Of a DNA stretch of 31,177 nt, positions 15,188-24,300 are shown one piece after another. Each line of letters begins with the position of its first letter. The first letter of the stretch is position 1. Below the pieces are notes generated by a model. It did no database searches, was not told the DNA's origin, and worked only from the letters and a program-made list of their open reading frames with translations. Origin of the DNA: a virus; the IMG/VR virus record IMGVR_UViG_3300028840_003407, positions 1-31,177 of that record; one strand, given 5' to 3'. The position numbers and the translations under genes are program-made.

Positions 15188-15606
15188 TGGCAATACCCGT
15201 TCTGTCCGCAATAAAGACCATTCTCGGCGTACTGGCTTCGCCCGTGACCGGCATGATCACCAGCTGGCAGGAACGCAAAAAAGCCAAGCTGGATGCCGAG
15301 CTGGCAATCCATGCCGCGAAAACAGACGCGCAGATAGAGAAGATCGCTACCGGCCAGAAGGCCGATATCGCATGGGAACAAACCTCGATTGATCGCAGCG
15401 GCTGGAAAGACGAGTGGTTTACCATCATTCTCTCTATTCCGGCGATTCTGTGTTTCATCCCAGGCATGGACGTCTATGTGATCCGGGGCTTCGAAGCGCT
15501 TTCCCGCACGCCCAAGTGGTATCAATGGGCGTTTCTGGTAGCTGTGGGCAGCGCGTTCGGGTACCGCAAGATCGCGGACTTTATGAGTCTGCGAAAAGGA
15601 GACTGA
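15184..15606 (+). CDS. Putative three-segment holin-like membrane protein (GTA_holin_3TM-like)
   Basis: Two adjacent ATGs (15184 and 15187) overlap the lysozyme stop as ATGATG; both give nearly the same 140- or 139-residue protein. It has an N-terminal hydrophobic stretch (VLSAIKTILGVLASPVTGMI), a charged helical region to about residue 65, and two membrane segments: residues about 77-95 (WFTIILSIPAILCFIPG) and about 110-130 (WYQWAFLVAVGSAFGYRKI). The WKDEW, IPxxxxFIPG and W-Y-x-W pattern is what I recall from three-segment holins of phages and gene transfer agents. Its place right after the lysozyme supports a role in the lysis pathway, but it could equally be an accessory membrane protein paired with the next gene. 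Confidence 0.6.
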   Translation: MMAIPVLSAIKTILGVLASPVTGMITSWQERKKAKLDAELAIHAAKTDAQIEKIATGQKADIAWEQTSIDRSGWKDEWFTIILSIPAILCFIPGMDVYVIRGFEALSRTPKWYQWAFLVAVGSAFGYRKIADFMSLRKGD

Positions 15607-15607
15607 A

Positions 15608-15838
15608 GTGACACGCAAAAACAAAATGAGATGGCTGAAGTGGGCAAAGGGGTTACTCAGTGCCGCTATCGGCGGCGCAGCCAACGGCATTACAGTGACT
15701 TTCGTGGATCCTGCCAGCTTTAACCTGCAGGAAGGCATTGGCAAGCTAGGCACGGTCATTGTTATCAGCGCAGTGGTTGCCATGGCCATGTATCTGAAAA
15801 AGGCACCGCTTCCGCCCGAAGAATTGGCAGGAATATAG
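15608..15838 (+). CDS. Putative small holin, 76 aa
   Basis: GTG 15608 lies 5 bases after GGAG (15599-15602). The protein has a basic N-terminus (TRKNKMRWLKWAKG) and two hydrophobic segments: about residues 16-33 (LLSAAIGGAANGITVTFV) and 45-62 (KLGTVIVISAVVAMAMYL), joined by a DPASFNLQEG turn and ending in a short polar tail. This two-segment layout with a conserved DP-x-x-FN-x turn is common among small proteins annotated as holins beside phage lysozymes. It is the best candidate for the hole-forming protein here, although the neighbouring 140-residue protein competes for that job. Confidence 0.6.
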   Translation: MTRKNKMRWLKWAKGLLSAAIGGAANGITVTFVDPASFNLQEGIGKLGTVIVISAVVAMAMYLKKAPLPPEELAGI

Positions 15839-16377
15839 TGGAAACCACTCTTTTGGCATACAGCGCGATTGACGGCATTCCGACCATGACGGATTCCGAG
15901 GTCCGCGGCCTATATGAGCGCATGGAGGCCGATGGCACCGCAGACACTGTGTTCTATGACGGCTCGGTGATGAGTGCGGATGACTTTCTCAAGACCATGA
16001 AGCACGGCATGACACAGCTCTTCATGGTTTCCATCGACAACGAAGTTGCTGGGGCTGTGTGGCTGACAGATTTTGAGGTAAGGCGAGCAGCGTTTCATTT
16101 CTGCTTCTTCTCCAATGCCTGGAAAAAGGACCTGGTTGATGCCGGAAAGGAATGCGTGACGCAGATATTGAATGCCGAGAGATTGAGCGTGCCGATGTTC
16201 GATTGCCTCATCGGCATTGTGCCGGCCACCAACAGGGCGGCTCAAATCTGGTGTCACAAAATGCGGTTTCGGCGCATAGGCGTACTGCCAAAAGGCGCGT
16301 GGATCCAGCGCGAGCAGCGCAGCGTGCCCGCGACGATATATTACGTAGAGCGAGGCAATTATGGGAAAGGGATCTAA
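15838..16377 (+). CDS. GNAT-like protein in the position of T7 gp13
   Basis: GTG 15838 overlaps the previous TAG by one base. The 179-residue sequence has the layout of a GCN5-related acetyltransferase fold: a central strand pair VAGAVWLTDFEVRRAAFHF, and a motif-B-like helix ending (PATNRAAQIWCHKMRFRRIG) where Asn and the Lys-x-x-Phe-x-x-x-Gly pattern are typical. The Q/R-x-x-G-x-G/A acetyl-CoA loop is not obvious, so catalysis is doubtful. Proteins of this class sit immediately before internal virion proteins in T7-like phages (gp13), and I infer the same place here. It could affect assembly of the ejection apparatus rather than modify a substrate. Confidence 0.65.
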   Translation: METTLLAYSAIDGIPTMTDSEVRGLYERMEADGTADTVFYDGSVMSADDFLKTMKHGMTQLFMVSIDNEVAGAVWLTDFEVRRAAFHFCFFSNAWKKDLVDAGKECVTQILNAERLSVPMFDCLIGIVPATNRAAQIWCHKMRFRRIGVLPKGAWIQREQRSVPATIYYVERGNYGKGI

Positions 16378-17200
16378 GACCACAACGGTTACGCAAGAAC
16401 AGAAATACGATCCGGTTGCGTCCAAGAAAATGGCAGAGGTCGCGGAGCGCCAACAGGAAATGGCCGAAGAACAGTGGGAGATGTATAAGGACTATTTCCA
16501 GGAATACGAGATCGAGGCGGCCAAGGCCAATGTAGAACTGTTGCCATATCTTACCGAAGCCTCGCGCATGACCCTGGAAGAAACGCAGCGGGATATCGAG
16601 GAAAACCGGCAGATAAAAGATGCGTTGCGAGAAGAACAGCTCGCAGAGCTCGGCATGGCAAAGCCCGTTGCAGAAAAGTTCTACAAAGAGTCGCTCGAGG
16701 GCATAGACCTGGGCAAGCGGGCCGATATTGCCGGCGCGAACGTGCTAAGCGCCTTGAAAGCAGGGCGCGGCGCGGAAGGCCGGGAATTGACCAGATACGG
16801 CATAGACCCTAGCTCGAGCAGGTTCCGAAGCGGGCTTTCTGAAAAGGGTGTCACTGCCGCATCCCTTGTGGCCGGGGCTCGCAACAAAGCTCTTGCCGAA
16901 GGAGAACAGGAGAACTATGCGCGCCTGGGCACGGCGCTTGGCGTGCGCGGCAGGGCTTCCGGCCTCCCAGGGATTCAGTCAACACAGGGCGAGGAGCAAG
17001 CCTATTTCGGCGGGGCCGATCCTGCAGGCAGGGCCATGGGCGGTTATGCCAGCGCCGCCGGCACCTATGCTCCGCTGGCAAGCAGGGTGCTGTCTTCTAC
17101 ACAGACAAAAACAGAGCCACGGGCCGATTTCTGGGACTTTGCCGGAAGCGTACTCGGGCAGGCTGCAGGCGCTTATGTGGGCGGCAAAATGGCTACGTAA
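16361..17200 (+). CDS. Internal virion / ejection protein (T7 gp14-like position), 279 aa
   Basis: ATG 16361 lies inside the end of the GNAT-like gene (17-base overlap) after GCGAGG. The opening GKGSKTTTVTQEQKYDPVAS is a typical start for a class of podovirus internal proteins. The remainder is helix-rich with strongly charged coiled-coil stretches (SKKMAEVAERQQEMAEEQWE, EETQRDIEENRQIKDALREE), then a Gly/Ala-rich C-terminal part (GRAMGGYASAAG) ending in GQAAGAYVGGKMAT. Ejection proteins leave the virion and form a channel across the envelope. The Ala/Gly-rich end could insert into or line such a channel. This is inferred from synteny and composition. Confidence 0.65.
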   Translation: MGKGSKTTTVTQEQKYDPVASKKMAEVAERQQEMAEEQWEMYKDYFQEYEIEAAKANVELLPYLTEASRMTLEETQRDIEENRQIKDALREEQLAELGMAKPVAEKFYKESLEGIDLGKRADIAGANVLSALKAGRGAEGRELTRYGIDPSSSRFRSGLSEKGVTAASLVAGARNKALAEGEQENYARLGTALGVRGRASGLPGIQSTQGEEQAYFGGADPAGRAMGGYASAAGTYAPLASRVLSSTQTKTEPRADFWDFAGSVLGQAAGAYVGGKMAT

Positions 17201-17209
17201 GGGGTTATC

Positions 17210-18391
17210 ATGTCTGATCCATGGAAATACGCAATACAGGGCTTCGACCGAGGCGTTCCTCTCGGCGTGCGCGCAAAAGAGCGTGCAGAGGATCTACGGT
17301 TCCGAGAAGAAGATTTGGGCCTGAGAAAAGAATCGGGCGAGAGAGCCGAGCGCGGCCTGAAGGTGCAGGAGGCCGGAGAGGAACGCGCTCAAAAAGAGTT
17401 CGATGCGAAAGAGACAGTCAAAAAGGCTCGATCGACGCTGAACGTCGCGCGCGCCCAGGTAGCCAACGACAACGCGTTCGCCGCGGCAAAGACCATGACA
17501 GACTACTATAGTTCCCAGATCCCCAATGGCGACGAGATCCGGGTCTTCTTGCGGGAGCACCAGGCCGACAATCCTGCTTTCGCAGACGTTCCGCCAGAGC
17601 ACAATGTCGTGGTTCAGTCTCGGACGGGCGGAATCCAGAGTTTCAAGGACCTGAATGCCGTTATCGAGAAAGCCGCCGCCATGGCAGATGTGAAAAGCAT
17701 CACGGACGCATATCAGGGCGCAAGGCAGAGACTGGCCGAAAAGAACGCTGCCGCCGCCGAAACCCCGTTCATGGCAGAAGACGGCAAATACTATGTCAAT
17801 ACATACACCATGGGTCCGGGCGGCGTGCCAGTGCAGGACAAACAAGTACCCTATACGGGCAAGGCTCCCGCCGGGGTTCGGACCGGGCTGAAAGCGGGCC
17901 TGGGACGCGAACCCTCAGAGAAAGAAACCCAGATCAAGCTCGGCTTGCGGGAAAAGATAGAAGAGCCTAAGCCCGGCGAAGCCGGCAAGACCGCAAAAGC
18001 GGCAGCGGATCTTCAGGGCAAAGAGCTCGACTCACTCAAAAAGCGCCTGGATCTTGCCCTGCGACCGTTCACCAAGGGCGCAAAGTCCGTATTCGACTTC
18101 GAGACCGGGAAGATGGTAACCGAGGGCGGCAACGCTATTGCGGAGGCGCAAAAGCTCTTGGACAAGGCGGAGAAAGCCCCCGAGAGTCTCACAGATGTTG
18201 AGAAAAAGAACGTAAAAAAGGCGGAACTCGCGCTGCAATTATATGATCAGATATTTGGCTCAGTGACCACGCTCGGTGGCGAAAAGCAATCCGAGGGCGA
18301 AGCCCCACCGGTTGAAGGAGCAAGAAAGGCCCCGGACGGCAAGTGGTACGTGCAAAGAGACGGCCAGTGGTACCTTGTAGAACCGGATTGA
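17210..18391 (+). CDS. Second internal virion / ejection protein (T7 gp15-like position), 393 aa
   Basis: ATG 17210 follows AAGGGG by a short spacer. The first 75 residues are an almost continuous charged helix (VRAKERAEDLRFREEDLGLR). The middle, about 95-180, looks like a helical domain (FAAAKTMTDYYSSQI, SFKDLNAVIEKAAAMADVKS). A Lys/Glu/Ala-rich region with further helices follows (DLQGKELDSLKKRLDLALRP, LTDVEKKNVKKAELALQLYD). The C-terminus carries a short aromatic repeat, DGKWYVQRDGQWYLVEPD, that may dock onto another virion protein. The giant gene starts two bases after its stop, so the two are coupled. Likely packaged and ejected with the giant protein. Confidence 0.65.
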   Translation: MSDPWKYAIQGFDRGVPLGVRAKERAEDLRFREEDLGLRKESGERAERGLKVQEAGEERAQKEFDAKETVKKARSTLNVARAQVANDNAFAAAKTMTDYYSSQIPNGDEIRVFLREHQADNPAFADVPPEHNVVVQSRTGGIQSFKDLNAVIEKAAAMADVKSITDAYQGARQRLAEKNAAAAETPFMAEDGKYYVNTYTMGPGGVPVQDKQVPYTGKAPAGVRTGLKAGLGREPSEKETQIKLGLREKIEEPKPGEAGKTAKAAADLQGKELDSLKKRLDLALRPFTKGAKSVFDFETGKMVTEGGNAIAEAQKLLDKAEKAPESLTDVEKKNVKKAELALQLYDQIFGSVTTLGGEKQSEGEAPPVEGARKAPDGKWYVQRDGQWYLVEPD

Positions 18392-18392
18392 T

Positions 18393-21300
18393 ATGCCGAG
18401 ATACATAGCCATAGACTACGATCCCTTTCAGCAGGACCGGATCCGGCCCGAGCTGGAAAAGCGGCAACCGGCCATGAAGCTGGTACCCGTGGACTACGAT
18501 CCTTTTGCCGAGAAAGCCGAGCCCGTGCAGGCCCCCAGGGTCGGGATACAAGAGCCAAGAAAGGGCGGGATAACTGAAGGGCTAAAGCAGATCCCGAGAG
18601 GCTTCGTTCATGGTTCCCTCGGCATAGCCGAAAGCGCTGGTACCGGCCTGGAATACATCGGCCATAGAATGCAGGAAGCTCCCGGTCTGGAAGATCTTGC
18701 ACGCACGCATCCAGGGCGCGCCTATGCCATGATGTCGCCTACGGATCAAAAAACAGTGTCTGATCTGATCAATAAGGGCGCTGATTTCCAGGACGCTCTC
18801 ATCGAAGTAACTACGAACCCTCCGTACGTTCCTATGCGAGAGAGCATGAAAAAGGCGGCACCCGGCGTTATTCAGCTCGGAAAAGACATTGCCGGTTCCC
18901 AGGCCGAGGTCGCTGAGCAGTACGGCCCTCCGGAACAATTCGCCGAGAAGAACGTCTGGGACAACCCCGAAGTGCTCAAAAGCCCTACCTGGTGGCTCTA
19001 CAATACCGCTGAAATGGCGCCTACGCTGGCCGCTGCCATGATCCCCGGAGCAGGCACGTACAAGGCGGTGCAGGTCGGAGGCGCGGCGTTGAAGCTATCT
19101 CCTGTTGTTATCTCCCGCATGGCGCAATTAGGCGCTATGGTCACAGGCGGCGCGGTCGGTGGCACCCTTGAGGGCACGCAGACATACAAGGCCGTGCTGG
19201 AAGCAGGCGGCACGGAGCAGGAAGCGGCCAGGGCCATGGAGCTCATGGGACTATTCAGTGCCGGTTTGAACTCTATTTCTGTCGGTAAAATGTTCACAAA
19301 GGCGGGCCCCGGGTTTCTCAATAAGGTCAAGAAGGTCGGTGCGTCCGGTATTGTCGAAGGGCTCACCGAGGGCGCAGAAGAGCCCTCGGAGGTAATAGCG
19401 AAAATAGGCGCAAAGCTGTTCACTGGCCAGAAGGTCCCGGACAATATTGCGCAAATGTTCTTTGATTCGCTCAAGGACGCTGTGACAGTGGCTCCGATTG
19501 CCGCAGTTACGGGTTTTGCCGGAGGCGCGGGCGGCGCACAGGTCGCTGGCGCCGAAGCAAAGGACATGCTGCAAGGCGATGCAGAACCAGCCCTTGTCAA
19601 CGAGATCAATCAGATTCTGCCAGAGGAAGAACCCGTTGCGCCGGAACCCGCAGCGCCTAAGCTAATACCTCTTTCACAGCAACGGCAGGCAGAGATTGAA
19701 CGGATCTGGGCCGAAGAGGAAGCCGTAGAAGAGCCGGCAAGGCACGGAATCGTTGCGCCGGAGGACCGCGAGGCAATTGCTGCAAAAAGACGCCAGGAAG
19801 AAATTGATCGCTTTGCCGAAGAGCAGGCCCGGACAGAGCGCATACAGCAAGAATACTTTGCGCGCCCGGCCAGGTATGGCATCGCGCTACCGGAAGAAAG
19901 ACGGCAGCCTGCGCAGCCAGAGAAGCCCCCTGAAGAGATCGCAACGCCGCCTATACCGAAGGTCACGCCGGAAGAAGAGGTCGCCTTAGAGGCAGCTAAG
20001 AAGCCCCAAACTGAAACCGAAGCGCCTTGGCTGAAAACCCTTTATCGGGGATGGACAGAGGGAGTAACGAAGGAGCGTGGCGAAGAAACATCATGGAGTC
20101 CAGAGAAAGAATACGCACAGACCTATGGTAAGAAGTTATCAACAGCCAAATTAAGCCCCAAAGCCAAAGTCCTGTCTTTCCTGCGAAGGGAACCTGACTT
20201 GCCTGGCAATCCCTGGGTAACAGATTATGGCTCTGAGCTCTACAACCGCTATAGAAAGCCTGGCCCGCTAATGAACCCGCCTTACATGGAACTCGACTTT
20301 GATCAAATGAGAGAGGACGGTTACGATGCAGTTGTGTGGGTTGATGACGGAATAGAGGTTCGCGTTTTGACGGGTGACGCACTTGAAAAGCCTCCCGCAA
20401 CGCCTGAAAGGACAGAGGTAGCTCCTGAGGGCGTTGAGGGGGAAGAACCCAGGGAAAGCCCCGCAATCGAGGCCCGCAGGAAAGAGCTTGAGGGCCTTCC
20501 GCGTCCGGACTGGCGCACACATCTATTCCGGGCAAGGGAGTACGCTAGCGTTCTCGGCGTGACCTGGGATCCGTCTTGGACGCCGGAACAGATCGCGGAC
20601 GCCGTAGATTCTCATCTCGATAAAGAGGGTCTGCCCGAAGAGGCCGCGCCCGAACCTGAATACATCGCCGGTATGGCGCTGAAGATGGATGATGGCCGCA
20701 TCATCACCGGCGAGGATGTCGGAGTCGAGGGAGTATCGCATACCGAAATATGGGATAAGCTGTCCCTGGAAGACAGAGACCGTGTGGAAGACGCTGACGG
20801 CGTAGTCACGAACACAGGCCGGTTTCTGACCCGGGAAGAAGCAGCGGAGTTTGTGGGCAAGCCCGGCGAGCTACTGGACGCATCGGAGCTGGTAAGCAGG
20901 CGGAAAGGGGCAGAGAAACCCGCCGCAGCGCCGGAAGAGGCCCCGAAGAAACCCGAGGACATGACGGCAGGGCAATGGTTCGATTATAAATGGTCTAAGC
21001 TCCCCAAAAAAGTTCAAAGGGCGATTTTAAGCGGAGAAAAAGGGTATGCGAGTCTCCAGCAAATAAGAGAGCAAACCCACAGAGAGCATGAACGCCTTGT
21101 TGAACAACCCCCCTCGGCCCCCAAGAAGGCCGAGGACATGACGGCTGATGAGCTGCTCGCGGAGCTGGATCGGCAGACTGAGGAAGCACCAGCCGCCAAG
21201 GAGTCCGCAGAAAAGCCTCCTGCCGCAGACAAGGATTGGATAGGTAACAACCTCGAGGGGGATCCGGTCTACGAGGACGAAAGAGGGCGGTATCTGAGAA

Positions 21301-24300
21301 AGCGCGCCGGCACCGGGCATGCGATTATCCATGCCCCTAGAGCTATTGGGCCTGCTGGCGAACGAATTGCGCCGAAAACTGCTCGTCAACTATACAAAGA
21401 AAGCCCTTTTTCCAACTATATAACCGAGGCTGAATACAAGAGGTTCGAAGCTGAGAAGAACCCCGCAGAAAAGCCGCCCCCGGCACCCAAACCAGAGCCA
21501 ACCCTCAAGGCGTATGGCGTTGAGGATGTCTCGCCTCTGGCGGCAGAACTTGAGCGAGCGCTTACTAGAGAGCCGAAGATCCCGCGTCAGCTGGCCGAGG
21601 AGGCCGGAATACCCTATGAGTCTTTCAACGAGATTCGAGCAGTGAACGAGGCAGTCTCGGAACTCGCGCTGCACAAGATCGCGTCCGAGAAAGACGGCAA
21701 ATACATTCATGGTGGGCGGCGATTGGTTCGGCCAAAAGCCACACTTGCAGAAAAGGCCACCGAAACCAAGCAGCACCTTGCCAACGCGGCCGACAAGTTC
21801 AAGCAGATCAACGCGATTCTCGGCGAAAAGGGCGAGCTTGCCCCAGGCGAAGAGATCGATGAAACCAAGTGGGCCCAGATTCAGCCCCTGCTGAAAGGGG
21901 CCTGGGATGATATCATCGCCGCCGGCAAGACAGGTGCGGAATTCGTGTCTCTTGCTCTCGAGGCCCTCGGCACCAAAGGCAAGCCGTATATCGCCAGATT
22001 TATTCGTGAAGTAAAGGCCCCAACTGCCCCAAAATCCTTGACAAAACCGCCAAAAGAGACTATTATAGAACCAACAGAACAACCCACAGAAGGAGGCGAA
22101 TATGGGCCTGGAATCGAGCAAGTGGTGGAGGGCCCGGCTGGAATACCTCCTGGAGTTCGAGCCGGAGACCGCCCGGCGCCTGTTCCGGAACAAGGAGAAG
22201 TTCCGCCGGCACCTGGAAGAGAGGGTGAACCACGCGATCAACGTGAACAACTCCCTCAAGAGCCGGGACCTGAACCCGGACCAGAGGGAAGAGATCGTGA
22301 TGAACGCGATCGCCCCGACCGAGGGGCAGCCGTCGGAGAACCCACTCCCGGAGGAGCTAGAGTTCCAGATACGGGCGTGGGCGGAGCAGCCAACCACGTA
22401 ATCCTGCCTGATGACGTAATCGTTCCGCGAGGCCCTGAAGGCAAGATCAAGGCCAATATCAGGGCCATACAGCTTGTCAAGACCCTCCAACAAGAAAACC
22501 GCGCAGCAACCCCCGACGAGAAAAAGATCCTTGCCCAATATGTCGGGTGGGGTGCCTTCTCCCAGAAGATCTTCGATCCTGAATTCACCGACTATATAGC
22601 GCACGGCAAAGACCGGTATACGCCGGAGCAGTGGTTTACCTCGCCGGAGCAGGCCAAGAAATACCGGGAGTGGGAAACCAGGTACGGCGAAAAGCTTCAT
22701 CCGGGCCTCGGCGGCGCAATGACCGAGGAAGAATGGAAGTCGGCCAGGGCATCTACGATCAACGCGCACTTCACGAGTCGTCCTGTAATCAACGCTATGT
22801 GGGACATTGCCGAACGCATGGGCTTCAAAGGCGGCACTGTCCTGGAGCCTGCCGCTGGCGTCGGCCACTTTTTCGGGCTCATGCCGCAGCGCTTAGCGCA
22901 AGACTCGGTCCTGTTCGGTATCGAAAAAGATACTTTGTCCGGGGCCATCCTCGACAAGCTCTATCCGGACGCAAACACGCAGACCACGCCGTTCGAGAAA
23001 TCCAATATAGAGAACAACTCGATGGACATGGTGATCACTAATGTTCCCTTCGGGAACGTGTCGATCATCGACAAGAAGCATCCGGAGTATTCCGGCTGGT
23101 CCTTGCACAATTACTTCTTTGCCCGGTCCCTCACCGCAACAAAGCCCGGCGGGTTAGTGATGGCAATTACTTCTTCCTGGACCATGGACGCGAAAAGCAA
23201 TGCGCGCGTACGCGAGTATCTTGCCGGCAAAGCCGATCTTGTCGGCGCTGTCCGGCTACCCAATACAGCGTTCAAAGAGAGCGCCGGCACGGAGGTAGTC
23301 ACCGACATCATTGTGCTGAGGAAAAAGGATAATTCCGAGTATCCTGGTCACGACTTTCTTACCAGCACAACGCTTGACACCCCGGAGAAAACAGAGGCTG
23401 AGGCCAGTCTGCAGGAAGCCATCCAGCAACGGGACGTTTTGCAGAAAATTCCCGCCAAAAAGCGCACGGATTCCGAGAAAAAGCAACTATCGGATGCCAA
23501 GGAGGATGTAAGCAAGAGCCTCAAGAAGATTGCAGGTCTCTACGGCGTGAACGAGTATTTTACCGAGAATCCAAAGATGGTGCTCGGCAAGCACTCCATG
23601 AAGGGAACAATGTATGCCGAGGGCACATATACGCTTGAGCCGACCGGGAATCTCCATGACCAGATCGAGGCTATTATCACAGAGTTTCCCGAGAACATTG
23701 CCGGAGAAGGCACGGATGTCTCTGAAGTAGAGCCCGTTGTGTATGCAGAATTGGGTGCCAAGGAAGGAACCCTCACTGTTAAAGACGGCGTGGTGCAGCT
23801 TGTAGAAAACGGCAAGCTGATAAAACCCTATTATCTGGACAGCAAGGGCAACAAGCAGCCCATATCCGGACTGCGCCTGAAGAGGGTCGAGCGATATCTG
23901 CAGGTCAGAGAAGCTACCGTAGAGCTCTTCGATTTGATGGCCGATGTAGAGACTACGGATCAGCAAGTAACCGACGGGCAGAAGCGCCTGGAAAAGCTCT
24001 ATGACGGATATGTCAAGAAGTACGGCTATTTCAACAGCACTGCCAATGGATTTATACGGCAGGCAGACAACGATTTCGCAGTCGTGGATGCGCTTGAGAT
24101 CGAGGACGACGACGACAAGAACGTCTATCATAAAGCCCCTGTTTTCACAAAGCGGACCATCTTTCCCTTTGTAGAGCCGACCACTGCCGAAAGTGTCGAG
24201 GATGCCGCATATTTGTCCATGGCCTATCGCGGCACGATAGACGTCAAATACATTGGCTCCCTGCTGAACATCCAAGACCTGGAAGCTGTCAAAACGGATC

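Noticed and set aside
22102-22401. A sequencing frameshift that splits the giant gene
   Set aside because: The giant frame is open for the full 4175 codons on both sides, and the small ORF has its own ribosome site, start and stop. Two compensating errors would be needed and neither end shows a homopolymer run.
21390-22868. Long antisense open frame (492 codons) across the seam of the giant gene
   Set aside because: No ribosome site, low-quality protein sequence, and the opposite-strand frame is expected to stay open where the sense strand has strong RNY and G/C-ending codon bias. Similar antisense frames at 3340-4335, 7765-8946 and 9341-10498 were dropped for the same reason.
22631-23041. 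Another overlapping 136-codon frame just downstream of the 99-codon gene
   Set aside because: No ribosome site, and its product is Arg/Gly/His-rich with the look of an out-of-frame translation, while the giant frame here encodes conserved methyltransferase motifs.
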